A stretch of 64,000 bases of DNA from Amphiura filiformis (taxonomy: Eukaryota; Echinodermata; Ophiuroidea; Amphilepidida; Amphiuridae), in assembly GCF_039555335.1 (NCBI RefSeq), contig NC_092631.1, positions 4,679,501 through 4,743,500 of the forward strand, written 5' to 3'. This document shows, piece after piece, positions 12,350-25,475 of the stretch. The position numbers were made by a program, and so were the translations under genes. Position 1 is the first letter of the stretch. Each line of letters starts with the position of its first letter. The notes below the pieces were generated by a model. It was not told the origin of the DNA. It ran no database searches and saw nothing but the letters and a program-made list of their open reading frames with translations.

Positions 12350-12660
12350 TCACAAAGCTGAATTATATATCAAAATGTTCGGAAGAGTCCTGGAAATCTT
12401 TTCGACTATGTTGTCAAATCTGTAACCCGCGCGTTCTATTCCATTTCCATGGCAACGGTCACGCTATTTAAGGATCTTTGTTATTTTTTACCTATAAATA
12501 GCAAATTTTAACTAGCTATTTCTTGAAAACTAAATGGAGTAGAAACTACACATTTGGTGTACAGAACGTATGATACAGGGATATTCAAAATATATGAAAA
12601 AATGATCGCTTAATTCAATACATTTAATGTGTAAAAATGCCATTTTTGGTGATTTTTGGC
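12350..12660 (+). repeat. Dispersed repeat, also at 40045-40330 and 46065-46350 (minus)
   Basis: The block containing TTCCATGGCAACGGT and AAATGGAGTAGAAACTACAC reappears inverted in both copies of the 6-kb duplication. No inverted ends or coding frame were seen. 12770-12900 has further AGGTCA-type motifs like 2700-3250. Confidence 0.6.
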
Positions 12661-13089
12661 CAAAAAATGTAATTTTTACATGGGAATTTTTTTGTAAAAT
12701 TGTATTAATTTACTAAGATGGATGTTTGGATCAAAAAAGTCAATCACAACATTTTTCTATGACCTATGATTTTTGACCTATGACCTCGTTGCAGAAAAAA
12801 AATTAGAATATGACATCCTAAACATATTAAAAGATATGTGACCCCAAAGGTCAAAGTTTAGGGGTCAAAGGTCAAATTTTAAAATTGGCCCAATCGAGCT
12901 CAAATTCAACAGGAATGATACTTACGACATTCTAAACAAATATTTAAATAAGTTTAAAGTTTAAAGCCAAAGTTTAAGATTGGCATTTCCGGCCCCGGCA
13001 CGCCCGGCTAGGTTCAGTTCTGTCTACAGATCTAGTTGTTTTTTTTAAATTCCTTTGTTTACTTGCGGTTATATATATATCAATCACTC

Positions 13090-14035
13090 TTTATTCAATA
13101 AAAAACACAAAGAATGGAAACATGAAACCCAGGACAGGGTATGGGAAGACCCAAACCCATGCAGGGTAGACATCAAAAACAGCACAAATAACAATTAAAT
13201 ATAAAAAACACATTTCATCAAAAAGGCAAGGTCAATAGAAAACATGAAAGCCTGGGAATGGGAAGGATGATGCAGAAGAAAGTGAAATCCTCCAGAGGAT
13301 GAGCTCAGAATTTTATGTAGGAACAATTCTCCCAAACAGCATTATGCCGCGCATTCCAGATGGTATAGCTTGAGAGGAGGGCGAGCTGGCTGAGCTCCTT
13401 CTTCAGAGGTTTGACTTTCTTCGTGCTGGCCTGTAAAATTGATTTCAGACGATGTTCGTTTTCGTGAGTTATGAGGCCACGACTGCCTACTTCGATGCAA
13501 AACAGTTGACATTTATAGCCTTTATCATTCAGATCGTGGATGAGATGGGAATATTTGGTTTCTTTCCGGTCGTGGGCTTTTTCAATATTTGTTTCAAAGG
13601 GGACAGTGAGCTCAATGACTTGTATGGAGATGCCGTCATCATGAAGGACTACAATGTCTGGTTTTAAATTGGTGATCATGATGTTAGGGGGAATAGAACC
13701 CCCACCAGTAGAGAACCCGGCGATGTCAGCAAAAATTGTGGCCAAAGGAAACTTAGATTTGAGAATGTTAACTAAATGAAGTAAAATTGTATTGTGACGC
13801 CAAGTTAGGCGGCCCTGTTCAAGAGACACGGGGCAGAAATTTAACACATGAAGAAGAGTTTCTTTGTTCCCACAGAGTTTGCAATTAGCATTAGTCCTTT
13901 TACCCCAAGTACGCAGGTTACTTAAAGTTGGCAAAAAGTCGATGGAGGCACGAACGGCAAAACTTAACACCCCTCTCGGAAGGCTGTATATAAGCGATCT
14001 CCAGGTAAGGTCGAACGACTGGAGATGCATTACTG
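13090..14035 (-). pseudogene. 3' fragment of a non-LTR retrotransposon with restriction-like endonuclease
   Basis: A 241-codon frame (14030-13305) has CKLCGNKETLLHVLNFC, the Cys-x2-Cys...His...Cys knuckle that precedes the nuclease of R2/NeSL-type elements. KPDIVVLHDD, then IELTVPFE about 14 residues later, matches the PD...(D/E) nuclease core. The reverse transcriptase is absent, so it is 5'-truncated. It sits in intron 2 of P1, on the same strand, with 13090-13304 as its 3' untranslated part. The clade is inferred from these motifs only. Confidence 0.8.
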
Positions 14036-14158
14036 ACTATATACTTTTTGATATATTTGGATCACAATTGGCAGAGCATTTCAATGAACATACACACACA
14101 CCCCACACACCCACCACATTTTCCTATTTATACTAAGATGATTGTAACGTGTACTCAC

Positions 14159-14185
14159 CACTAGGCCTATCGGATAAACATGAAT
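14159..14185 (-). CDS. Gene P1, exon 2: short linker
   Basis: The 27-bp exon encodes (D)SCLSDRPS in phase 1-1. The acceptor is TTGCTTTTAG (14188-14186) and the donor G|GTGAGT. It is identified by its match to P2 exon 2 at 60288-60323, (D)SCSSDPPAPPP, and by matching intron sequence on the 5' side. It bridges the signal peptide and the EGF module. Confidence 0.8.
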
Positions 14186-14438
14186 CTAAAAGCAAAGAAA
14201 AGAACGAAAAAATAACCGTGAATAAAGAGCAAGTACAGGGCCTACTGTTCAAAAGCACAAACTTTGACGTCTATTATTAAAAACCATTTTGCCAAGAAAG
14301 CCTCCAGAAGTTGAAGTGAGCCCGTCAATTTAAAGTAGCCCTAGCATTAAATAATTATGAACGAAAATAATAACAAAGGTTTCATAGTTCTAGTCCTATA
14401 AAACAGTACTCACTGTGGATGTTTTATCTTTTTATAGC

Positions 14439-14694
14439 TTAACCCTAACAGGACGGTATACTGCAAAATACTACTTGATATATGCGCTGTTCGTGCATGC
14501 ATCCCACGTGGTGTGATGACGCAATCGCCCTAAGTGATATATAGGCACGGTTTCGCTGGCCAGCGAAGCCCAAGACGAGGGGTCTCGGGTTCGAATCCCA
14601 CCCAGAGCAAACAACTTCTTTCCGTCTTTTCTCCCCTTCCTTCTTTCCCTTCCCGTCGCCAAAAAGCCCTTAGGCGGTTACGGGTTAGGGTTAA
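14439..14694 (+). mobile_element. TTAA-flanked short element with tRNA-like B box, copy a
   Basis: The ends read TTAACCCTAAC and GTTAGGGTTAA: a TTAA target plus CCCTAA inverted ends, the pattern of piggyBac-type insertions. The middle holds GGGTTCGAATCCCACCC, an intact RNA polymerase III B box. Copies b and b' (36135, 42158) and c (61426) share GTGATGACGCAATC, the B box and a CTTCTTTC-rich 3' part. Confidence 0.7.
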
Positions 14695-15506
14695 TCAACC
14701 ACTAATTTTTAGCAACATGCGGCGTGTTTCTATATTTCCTCATGCGGTACAAAATTACAAGTTTTGTATTATCTAGTTAGAAGGCCAAATATTGGAATGT
14801 TTAGGTAAAAAAAATACGGCACATGTTGTTAAAAATTAGTTATTGATTAAGCTAAGATAAATTTCTGTTCCAAACGTCAAGCTTGGTAATATACTTTTGT
14901 GTGTGATCATGTCTTAAAACTTGCGAAATGGCGTTCTGTGATGACTTCAACGACACTGAAGAGACTAAATTCAGGCTAGTTTTTACTAGAGCTAGCAGTA
15001 TTCTTTTTCTGGAAAGAATATGTCACAGGTTGCGTCTAGTAAGAAAGGGATGGGGAGAAGGAGATGGATGGCATTAGAAGTGGACAAGAAGAAGCAGTGG
15101 CGTTATAAGTTGCTAAGGGGAAGGGACAGCCCCATGGAACATCTTGTCCCCCTGCTTGCCTTTCCCCTCTGCGCACAGAGGCTCTGTGCGATACTGGCCG
15201 AAGTGATATATTTTGTTTTATGCCTTCCTTGCCCATTTTCGCCAAATGTTTCCTCATTGAAAGTCGTCTCCCTCTATGCCCTCCTGAAAGAAAAATCCTG
15301 GCAACGCCACCGGGGGAAATGGGAGTGGTCCGTAGTGGGAGGGAAAAGTTGGAGAAAGCGATGATTGCTGGAGTGGAGAGAGACGGGACAATATGGAGAA
15401 GGAGGGAAAAGAGAAGGGGAAGTGGAAAGAGATTGAGGAGAAAGAAAGTAAGTATGGGTGTTTTATTACGCTTTGTGTTTATAATGGAAATATGAAATTG
15501 ATTAAT

Positions 15507-15854
15507 GGGTACTACACCCCTGGCCAATTCTGTGCCTATTTTTGCATTTTTCTCAAAAATTATAGCGCATTGGTGACAAGTAAGATATGTATATTATAGG
15601 GGCAAGGACTACAACCACTGCACTGAAAATTCAGCAACTCAAGGCAAGTAGTTATTGATTTATTGATCAAATTTTGGTTTTCCCTCATTTTTGACTGTAA
15701 CTCCACAACTGTTGTCTGTTCTGAAATAAAATTTCCAGTGCAGTAGTTGTAGTCCTTGCCCATATAATATACATATCCTACTTGTTACCAATGCGCTATA
15801 ATTTTTGAGAAAAATGCAAAAAGAGGCACAGAATTGGGCAGGGGTGTAGTACCC
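15507..15854. mobile_element. Palindromic MITE in P1 intron 1
   Basis: Inverted ends of about 120 bp start GGGTACTACACCCCTG. The arms include AGGGGCAAGGACTACAACC and its complement. The element is about 348 bp long. Confidence 0.8.
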
Positions 15855-15889
15855 CCTTAAGTTAATTCACTAAGTAACTAACTAACAAC

Positions 15890-15899
15890 TAACTAACCT

Positions 15900-15953
<54 letters not shown>

Positions 15954-16092
15954 CAACTAACCAACTAACCAACTAACTAACTAACTATTGCTAACTAACT
16001 AAATCCATCAATCACTCACTCACTCACTCACTCACTCACTCACTCACTCACTCACTCACTCACTCACTCAATCAATCAATCAATCAATCAAT
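15890..16092 (+). repeat. Microsatellite cluster CTAA / CTCA / CAAT
   Basis: Successive tetranucleotide runs: CTAA (about 15895-15995), CTCA (16012-16068) and CAAT (16069-16092). A CAAT run also lies at the matching place next to P2 exon 1 (60945-60975). Confidence 0.9.
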
Positions 16093-16141
16093 TAATTGAT
16101 TAAAAAAATAATTTGATGAATTTCTATAATTATGCACATAC

Positions 16142-16211
16142 CACTGTAGTTAATGTATAACACTGCCAGTAGAAAAACGGCTACGTACGTTTTCAACTTG
16201 ACGACTAACAT
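16142..16211 (-). CDS. Gene P1, exon 1: start codon and signal peptide
   Basis: The ATG at 16211-16209 opens a 23-residue leader, MLVVKLKTYVAVFLLAVLYI followed by NYS. It has basic residues and then a hydrophobic core, a classical secretory signal. It ends in a phase-1 donor, AGTG|GTATGT. A good acceptor, TTTTTCCAG, lies about 20 bp before the ATG, so an upstream non-coding exon is likely. P2 exon 1 (61009-61078) is the same length, with 16 of 23 residues identical by my count, the same donor and the same acceptor. The gene therefore encodes a secreted or surface protein. The exon is too short for ordinary ORF finders. Confidence 0.85.
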
Positions 16212-16269
16212 TTTCGTATGTTGACTGTACCTGGAAAAACATCGCAGTTAATGATCAATAATTGATAAC

Positions 16270-16440
16270 ATTTATCAAGAGATCGGATGTCAAAATTTGC
16301 ATAGTATTTTTGTGGGACATGATTGTCGAGTTGCATTCTGATCACGAGGTATGTCCTTCTGAAATCAAGTGTTTTTGATTTTTTGAAATTCGCGATATAA
16401 AATACATTATGTGGCAAATTATTAAATATTCATATCTTTT
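16270..16440 (+). repeat. Fragment of the foldback family seen at 62030
   Basis: TTTGTGGGACATGATTGTCG and ATTTTTTGAAATTCGCGATATAAAAT match one arm of 62030-62695. Confidence 0.6.
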
Positions 16441-17204
16441 TTATATTTTTATTTTTAACAGTCTCCCAAGTAAAATTGATACATATCAATTTGTAAGCGC
16501 TCTTTTAGCAAAGTCATAGTTCATTGAATTTACAGCCGACAAAACAGGCGAAAATAGGAGCTTTTTGCACAAGATTTGCAATTTAAAGAGAATTAGCCAT
16601 TGCTCATTCTAGTCACGCTAGTGTATGGACAATATAAGTGTGAGAAGTAAAAAGATTAAAACTTTCAACTGCACTCACCAACTGAATATAAGTGTGCTTT
16701 TTCATTTAATGACATAAAATTTGAAAAAAATGTGCTTGGATAGGTAGTTTTCAACAGATTTTCCACATTCGCCTTGCTATAACATTGAATTGCGTTATCT
16801 GTTGTCCTAGTGACGAAAAGAGTTTTTAGGGGGAAGTGTTAGCTTTCGTTTGATATTAAAAAAATCTGATTGGATAAAGGGAACACTTGAGGTTTCGACA
16901 AAAACCAATAAAAGAGGCCCATTTTTCAGCTAGAAGATCCACAGCTCTTACATTGCTATACACTCAACCGTGTAGTGTAATCAGAGACTGTGCGGAGACA
17001 TTCACTGCTTGCTTGAGAGCTCTTGGACGAAAATGTGTGCTCAGGTGGAAACTGGTTTATAAGAGAATTGTTGCAATGTGTCACGCGATTTCGCAAGCAT
17101 TTTAACATGCCCACTCAACACGTTAAACTATGACGAGCTTAAACGTGACACATTGTCCAATCTCAATCTTCTTTTGAAAATCAAATAAAAAAGGTTTATC
17201 AAAT

Positions 17205-17745
17205 GTGGCCGTACACCATGAATGAGCCGTAAAGTCGGCCCGGTCAATTTTGTTTTATTCGTGCTTAGAAAATATATATCATAAGCTTTAAAACGGTAAA
17301 TCATTTGACTTTAAACGATATCCAGAAGCGGGGTTATGGGGTTTGTTGAACTTTGCTCCTTCAACAAAATAATATGCCTTTTTCGGTTCCACATGTATCT
17401 CTTTTCCCACATTGCTGGAAATAAATATCAAACAGTCATAATTAGTCATTTCAAATCATCCCCAAGTCAACGAGGTTCAGGAATGTCCTCTCATTGTTAA
17501 TTGTTGGTTATACATACCTAGACAAAATACAATGCTTTGCAACCAACGACTTGAACAGGATTTAGCCAAAGCAAACAAAGACTAGAGCTATTTAAGAATT
17601 CTATAGAAGCTTATAATCCTCTTCAACAATAGGATTATTGATTGGTTTAAAAGGTGTTTGACTAGCGCTATCAAAATGAGATACATGTAGCACAATACAA
17701 TTTAGGACTTTTACGGCTCATTCGTGGTGTACGGTGACAAATTAT
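17205..17745. mobile_element. MITE with about 32-bp inverted ends
   Basis: CCGTACACCATGAATGAGCC (near 17213) is complemented by GGCTCATTCGTGGTGTACGG (near 17717). There is no coding frame inside. Confidence 0.65.
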
Positions 17746-18797
17746 ATTTCACTGCAGAGGTATAGCAAACATTATTTTAGGGGCTATTGGTATAATGCGG
17801 TTCTTAAAAATGGCTCCAAACAAGGTTTCGCTGCAATAAACAAAACAATTACCATGGCACATTTGTTAAAATTACCATATGGGTTTTATTGTTTGATTTG
17901 GACCTACTTGTATACCATGATGTTTTAATGTGATTATTATTTCACCCTCATAGAGAAGTATTTCCTCCTTTTCTCAAAAAATTGTAAAAGTTAATGTATT
18001 CTCTAATAATTGACCGATTGAAATGTTTCGATCTTACGCGAAAAATAGATTGATATCGCTTTTTGGATTGACTCTTACTCATTTTGTAGACTGATTTCAC
18101 CATCCAATCAAGTGCTACTCCCAAATTGCATACGTTGCATATAATTGTAATGAGATTTCACACTTGTTTACAGTGAATATTTCATTGGAAAGGATTTGTC
18201 CGTTACTTCAGTGTGCAAAAGATTTTAAAACTTTATCGGAAAATTTAAGAGAGTTTACTCTTTGGCAAATTTACTCTTCGCATTGTTTTGCTGAGGAATC
18301 GAGGATAATAATTATCAACATTCTACACGATCAGCTAAAGTACATAGCGTGTGAGACAATGCTATTTGATTTATTGCACACTCAATTATGAAAATTAACA
18401 TGTTCATTAGACCCTAAAACATCTTTGTTACTTGACACACTCGTGACAATAGGCCAAATAGCAAACAACGTTGGGATTTCTCAGGGATTTCCCCAATGAT
18501 AATACAATGGTGGGTTAAACGTCAATGCAATATGACTCATGTTTTGCAAATTAGTGGAACGTGGGAAACAAATTACAATTGAGTTTTCGATGTAATTAAA
18601 AAGAAAGGCTTTCAGGCTCAGTGGGAGAGCTTGAGAGGCTCCGTTTCCATTTGATACCAAAATTAGCCTTATAGGTTGGTCAAAAGCCTGGAATCATAAG
18701 AAACCTCATAATTGCTAAATTGTTGGTCAAAAAGTATCATATTGACCAACTTCACGAAAAATGGTTGAAATATAGGAAAAATAGTGATTCTTTGTGA

Positions 18798-19194
18798 CAT
18801 TAAAGACAGAATTTAAAAAGACTACAGCTTGCATCTAACGTCACTGTCAATCAAACTCCCCACGACCTTGATTGGTTGATTCATCTGGTGCCCATCGGTG
18901 AAAAGGAATCGCGGAAATCGGCAAAAAATACGGTACTTTTACAACTACAAGGTTAAAACAACTTTTCTAGGCATTGTTGACCGAGTGCCTACAGAAAAGA
19001 AAGATTTCTATTACTAAGACCTAACTTCTGAGACGGTTTGTATACTTGAAGGTGCAAAATTAACCATAAAGCACGCTGTTTTATCTCCGCGTTCAGAAAC
19101 TCAATCATCACGACACATCACGAAACCATGCCCGAGTTTGATTGACAGATGACGTCAGACGTAAACTAGTCCTTTTAATTCCGTCTTTAATTAT
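18798..19194. mobile_element. MITE, family M7, copy 2 (inverted)
   Basis: It is homologous over most of its length to 8868-9281 in reverse orientation, and shares TGACAGTGACGT-type ends and a CTAGGCATTGTTGAC segment. Confidence 0.7.
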
Positions 19195-20256
19195 AATTTT
19201 TTTGCATTGCGTTGTTGCGCGTCATTTTCATGCGTCCAAGTCATCACCCCCGCGATTCTCAGAGTCATGCGTCTTACAGATACGTATGCACATTTTCGGA
19301 GAGGAAATTGTGCTTAAGGGTAGACGAGGTATTGTTGGTCGAAGCAACCTAAAAATCGATTTTCATTATCTATATCAATATATTATTGAAAATTAACGCC
19401 TTGATGTTTGGCTAAAGTTCATTCTACAAATCATATACTTTGCCAACTTGCTTAATTTATTGTTGTTAATGAGTTATGTACGTTTTACAAAGGTGTTGTT
19501 GTTTCAGCCTTCTTTACAACGTAACTCAAGAACCGCAGCACCTATAAAAGTGTATCTGTGATATTTTAATTCTTCTACACGCTCGCTATGAATTGAGCAA
19601 TGCAGTTTTTGCCAAAGCTCACTACCATTCGTAAGATGCTGTGAACTACCAAATCACAACAGTTTAAAATAATTAATAACCTTAAATTTCTCAAACTTGC
19701 AGTTTTCGGATTTTTTTTTTCATAAAGTAGTTCGGAAACCACGTTTTGTTATTCTACTATTCCATAGAGTATAATGTGAAAACAAATCGTAGAACCTTCA
19801 CCCCATCACATGGGAAATTTTCAACATTGACCAACTAAATGTCAAAAAGTGATAAAAGTTGGGGGAAATTGTCTAAACATATTCATGCAAAGTGGCACAA
19901 AACATTAACCAAAGTTACGTAAAGTTGTATAAACTTTTTACAAAGTTTTGTAAAATTGCGACAAGTTTCATAAACTTTGTAACTAAAGTTGTTAAAATTG
20001 TGCAAAGTTGACGTAAACTACTAAAAATGATACAAAATTTGCCAACGTTGAATGTCGTGTTTAGACAACCCTGTGAAAGTTTGCACAATTGTGCAAATTT
20101 TTCCTTAAAATTTCATAATTTTGACAAGTTTGGACAACTTTGAACGTTGGAAAATTTCATCTGTGACATGGGGCCTAACCTTGGAGAACATTTGGAGAAA
20201 ACACCATATATTTATTTTATTTCGGATTTGTTATCAGAACAAATGAAAATACCAAA
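19195..20256. other. Non-coding stretch
   Basis: No gene seen. 19850-20150 is a run of diverged units around AAAGTTGTAAAATT and its variants. Confidence 0.5.
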
Positions 20257-20335
20257 TCGAGGGTTAATAAACAGAAAGCCTTAACTCACAAAGGAATCCT
20301 TTGTGAGTTTAGGCTTTCTGACTGTCAACCCTCGA
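20257..20335. repeat. Near-perfect 79-bp hairpin
   Basis: TCGAGGGTT...CAGAAAGCCT...CTCACAAAGGA pairs with TCCTTTGTGAG...AGGCTTTCTG...AACCCTCGA. The loop is one or two bases. A related half, GGCTTTCTGGTTCTGAACCC, lies at 59172. Confidence 0.75.
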
Positions 20336-21204
20336 AATATCAAAATATTTTTTAAAATCTATGCACAAAGTCAATCAAATGGAGCCCTATCGGTTTTATG
20401 TACTTATTGTTATTTTGCTTGTAAGAAACATGTACACAAGATGTTTGGGCACGCGTTTTCCAGACACCTGAATCATAGTATAAAAATACCGAGGCCGAGT
20501 ATAATAAATTTGTTTGTTTGTTTTTGTTCCAGTTTTTCTTGTCTATTGTCAAAATTTTGCCATCCCCATCCTGAAAATTTTGCTTATGCCTCCTCGAACG
20601 TCCAGACTGGCTGCGCGCATATTTTTCAACAAAAAGTAGAATATGAATGAAAGTTAATATCATTGCACTCACCTATAAATGCTGAAATTAGGGTACTGCA
20701 GCTTTCCAGTGGTTAAAATAGTACTCTAAAACGCGAAGACAGAAAGATACACCTCCTGACTAGGCTATACTCGTGAAGGACTGAATCCGCTAGCTAGCTG
20801 TGCTACAAACTAATGTTGTATGTTGTTGAAACTTGGAAATGATTCATACTTTTGTTCCAGTAGAGTGTTCCATTTGTTACCGAATGTGGCGTGTTAATAT
20901 AGAGAGTCAAAACACCTTACTACGCAGAACTTTTAATTCTCGCTATTCACAATAAGGGCGCCGCCAGCGGTTTGCGATGTAATCGTGATGTATCATGGGA
21001 AAAGGTCGACATCCAAGTCCGCGCAATACGAATATTACCATGCTATTACATATGAACACGTGCCATAATGTATGATCTGTTTGAATGATTTCTTACAATT
21101 TAAATTATTTTTTTAAATGTTTTACACATATCTCAATTTCCAACTCTATTGGAACAATCTATTTTTATTGCATTTATTGGAAAACACAGCAATTTTCAAT
21201 CAAT

Positions 21205-21284
21205 CTCTACACAGGGAGTGTAGATTTCAAAGGGAGTCACCTATTCAAGTAACCCCATTTGAAATTCACACTCCCTGTGTGGAA
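21205..21284. mobile_element. Tiny palindromic element
   Basis: CACAGGGAGTGTAGATTTCA pairs with TGAAATTCACACTCCCTGTG. The total is about 80 bp. Confidence 0.65.
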
Positions 21285-21403
21285 GATTAAGGCATGTATT
21301 ACATAGCAGGTGTATGGAACTCAACTGCAATAACCCCATTACATTACATATTATTAATCACATATTACTCGTTCGTTGTAGTTTAGTGGCTTATAAACAA
21401 GAT

Positions 21404-21830
21404 AACATCTCAAAAAAAAAGTAACTACAAATCTGTAAAATGCGTTGGAAGCAGAATTTATTTCTGCGCATTATGACACCTCATTTGATGCGATAGCCCA
21501 GAAAACAATAAAACACCGATCAATTTAATGTAGTGAGGTCCAGATTTGAAAGTTATTACAATACAAAAACACTCAGATATCATTACACAGATATCCTTCC
21601 ATTACACTAAATACAAAGTCAATACAATTTACTGCAACTTTCAAATCTTGGGTTACATTGATTTAAATGTACGCTGTGACGTCAATATTTAATCAATTGC
21701 TGCAAATGAGGTGTCAAAATGTGCAGAAATAAATTCGGCTTCCAACGCATTTTACAGATTTGTAATACAATTACCCTTTTTTGAATAATTGTCATTATTT
21801 AAGAGGGGTTAGTTACTTTTTTGAGATGTT
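21404..21830. mobile_element. Palindromic MITE
   Basis: Inverted ends begin ACATCTCAAAAAA. The arms continue with ACAAATCTGTAAAATGCGTT for about 85 bp. TA flanks are possible. Confidence 0.75.
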
Positions 21831-22137
21831 TAGATTCAAGCCCTGACGTTGTGTCCTTGAGCAAGACACTTACATACAATTTTCCCCCACCCATCCATCC
21901 ATGTGTTTGAATCGGGGATAATTTATTAAAATGGTCTGCCAAAAACAAAATTTACTTGCCCTCTGTGAATCTTTTGCCCCCCCCCCCCTTAATTAATTAG
22001 TTCAGTGCGTTATTATAAATTCAATTACATCTAGCGCTTAGAAAAAACCACAACGTACACTACATGTGCATGAACAAGTATGCTGTTATTAATAAAACAA
22101 AATAATAAATCATTTATACTTTGCAGTAACTTCCAGT

Positions 22138-22369
22138 AATGCAGTTTAATTAGCTCGTCTAATGAAACATAATATTATCTCGCGACTGAAATTGCCTTCC
22201 GTAGTGAAGTCACGTTTCACTATTTTCCCGGTGGCGGAAATAGCCTTCCGTAAGGAAGTCACGTGATAGTTTCGCGGGCAAGGCTTCGCTCGGGTTGCCG
22301 TTAGGTACATGTGTACCGGTTTTCATTCTATATCAGTCAAGCATTCGGAATCGGACGTAAAATTTTTTT
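22138..22369 (+). repeat. 232-bp repeat, copy 1 (copy 2 at 28477-28707)
   Basis: This is essentially identical to 28477-28707, while flanking sequence is unrelated. It contains two similar modules, CCTTCCGTAGTGAAGTCACG and CCTTCCGTAAGGAAGTCACG, and GGTACATGTGTACC. There is no long frame. The near-identity implies recent movement. Confidence 0.85.
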
Positions 22370-25330
22370 TCTCTATGTATCATGTCTATTGTACAACGAA
22401 GAGGCCGAATTAAATCAGCAAGCTTATACAATACAGCTTTCTTCACATGGAATAAACTGTGACGGCAACAGATATTAAATCAAGATGTTGTCTGCATAGT
22501 TTTGTGTAAATTACTCGATAATACAAGTATACTGAGGTAGTCAGGCGTTACGAGTGCAATTCGCTGTATGACGATAATCAAGAGTGTGTGCTGATATTCC
22601 GGGGTTTCTTATGCTTGAACATACATGTAATGGCAACGACCGATGGCTAACACAATTTCTGTATTCGGCTTCAACGGGCAGAACAGGGGATAAATCGGTG
22701 AGATATTTGTTTTCAACAATTTGTCAAACCTTGCTGTTAATCAGTTTTATTAGCAGTGAATAACTGGGTTCTAGCCCATCTTTAGAAATTAGCCATGGAG
22801 AATAGCTCCAGATACGGATACCTACTTCTAAAATTCAGGTTTACATGTCAATCTAACGTTATCTTGCTGTATTTCAGCTAGGGCCATGGGTAGAAAATCT
22901 GGGTTAATGTTCTTAGAACAATCCAAATAGGCCTACGTAATCAGATTGCGGGAGCACTTTCTTTGTCGCGGGACTAAAGTTGAAAATCGCCCAATTGGGC
23001 GCCCAAATCGCGGGTTTGGCAACCCTGCGTAATCTATTCATGACTTCAGGGACGCGCGACCTCTATCATAGATGACCATAATGGTCATCAGTTCTATTCA
23101 CCATGTTCATTGAAGTGACAAGAGAATTGAATAGATGCGTGTATGTCCCATCAGAAAGTAATACAATTATTGGTACTCATGAATGCTAAAGATCGATGAA
23201 TCATGCAGGTGGCCATTTCTATAACACATCATAAACCGGGAAGAAGGAAACTTGTTTCTGTTCTGGTTAAATAAATTAAAAGTTACATTTATTAGTAAAA
23301 TTCGGTTCAATTTTTTTTTGTTGTTGTCGTTGTTGGTTCTGAATTGGAAAAATCTCTCTTGGTATAAAATGGCCATAGGCCTATGAGGGAAAGTTATTGC
23401 AACGCAAGGATATGTGCACTGGACACGTAATGGTCGAATTGGATAGTGTTCCGTGTTCCATTTTGACGAAACGAATCGTAACAAACAAACAAAATAAAAA
23501 ATAATAACAGTAATAATGATAACTTGAATATTGTCGTCAAAGAAAAAGGCCATTTTAATTGTGCATTTGACGCGATTGGCGGCCATTGGTATATATAGGT
23601 TTTCATAAATGAAATTTCAACTCAAGCAGGGATATTTTACATTTGAAAAAAAAAAAATCATACTCAAAATTTCTGTTCGGAATTGGAAAATCTCTCTGAG
23701 GATATAATGGCAATTTGAGCGAATTTTAATGTCAATTTCAAACATTTTATCGCAATCATTTTTTTTATTGTGGAAGCCATACGTGTTTCCGTTTTGGCAT
23801 CAACTAGAATAAATTAATGAAGGAGTTGGAGTGTAGAATATATACGAGGCTAATAATATACAGACATGTACATGTATATGACATACAGTATTTAGTGTAG
23901 GCTTTGCAGACAGAATTTGCTTCCCTTTTCTTCTGTTTTTAATTGCAGGTCGTATGGATTTTACGAGATGGGGGATAGAAGGAAGAACGATAGACGAAAG
24001 AACGGGAACTTCTATATGGGGAAAATTATGGGCCTACAACGGCTAACTACATTTAGTGCAGACAAAGAGACAAAGGATCTACATCTTCATTAAAACACAG
24101 TGTTTCCCTCAAATTGAGTAGTGTTGCATCTCGAATATTAACATATTATACAGTGCTTCGTGCGAGTAAAAATAGCATCAGCAATTATGGAACTGAATTC
24201 TAACATGTCTATGGATGGGTAGGCAGTGAGGAATAGAGGAATATCGGTTCACAGCTTGATGGAAAGGTCAACACTTTTAATATTTGGTATCAGTGGAAGG
24301 AGCTTATACAATTCTTTGGCAAACTATCCAGGTTAAACAATTCAGGAAGCACAGTAAGGATACAGTTGGAGGGAATGAAAGAATAATCTTGGGTGTCATC
24401 AATGGATCATTCAATTAATAAAAGTTCATACATTAAGCGCTGAACTGATCCGAAAGCAAGTAGTTGAAATTAGCGAGTTTTATCTCGGTAGCAGCTAACC
24501 AAATATGTTATTGCATAAATTATCTTTGATATATTTGTACAAACAAGGGTCATTCCACATCGGACAACTTGACTTTGGCTAGTTGGACAAATAGCGACAA
24601 GCGTTATAGCAGAAATCAGATGGGATTGAAATATTACTAATCAAATCAGACGTTAGTGTGCGCAAATAGTGATGCCTTGCCTTTTGATGCCTTGTCATTT
24701 ATGTATTTCTGGATCTGTGTATCCATAAGGGTGATGTACTAGCAACCTCTCCCTTCTTTATCGCATCGTCATTTTTTAACAATAAGCGTGCAATGTGGCT
24801 TCTTTGTGACGGGCCCACGGATGTTTCTTCTGCTTTTATCGAAATCGCCGGTGGTTTTCTTTTTAACTCTATGTCATAATGTACATTGATTTTATGACGA
24901 TATTGCTATAATTTTGTTTCAATATTACCTGCTTTATATAGTTTTGATGTGCTTATCATGCTTACTGTAGATTGATGTTGTTTTGAAAAGTAATTTTGTA
25001 TATAAGGCCTATGCGTTGTAAATCGCTATATCATAATCATGTTTGATGCTTGCTATAGTTTATGATATTTGATATATAATTTTGTATTTAAGGCCTATGC
25101 TTTGCAAATTGCTATATCATGTTTGATGTACTTGTAATTTTGTATTTAGGGCATGCTTGGTAAAGCGCTTAACGACATCTGTTTTAGCGCTTCATAAATG
25201 TTTCGTTATTATTTATATATTATTGACTTGGTTCAGATAAATAAAACAAAAAAGATGATATATTGTTTGTCTTTTAAAACTAGTTTTAATATATTTGCTC
25301 GAACTCTTTGTATGTTCTAAAATTGTAAAC
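22370..25330. other. Non-coding stretch
   Basis: No gene that I can support. 24990-25150 repeats a unit with TTTTGTAT-TAAGGCCTATGC and GCTATATCAT about three times. Confidence 0.5.
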
Positions 25331-25475
25331 TCAAATATTGTTCTCATTTTTACAATGTATGTGGTTTTATATAATACCATGTTTTGTAAAGCGCTTTGAG
25401 TTCTTTTGATGTGATTGCACTATATAAGAAATTATTATCATTTTTATTATTATTATTGTTATTATTATTATTAGT
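25330..25475 (+). mobile_element. CR1/L2-like 3' end with ATT tail
   Basis: TTTTGTAAAGCGCTTTGAG, then ACTATATAAGAAAT, then an (ATT)n tail is the typical 3' terminus of CR1/L2-type LINEs and SINEs that use them. Confidence 0.6.

Noticed and set aside
13452..13667. Plus-strand frame with hydrophobic stretches
   Set aside because: Antisense of the restriction-like endonuclease frame.
15020..15527. Frames of 114 and 163 codons on opposite strands
   Set aside because: They overlap a purine-rich degraded repeat and have biased composition and no domain.
15896..16092. CRISPR-like regular repeats
   Set aside because: Simple tetranucleotide microsatellites without spacers, in an animal genome.
23167..23606. 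Overlapping minus-strand frames of 139 and 70 codons
   Set aside because: No recognisable domain, splice sites or cysteine pattern; the composition looks random.
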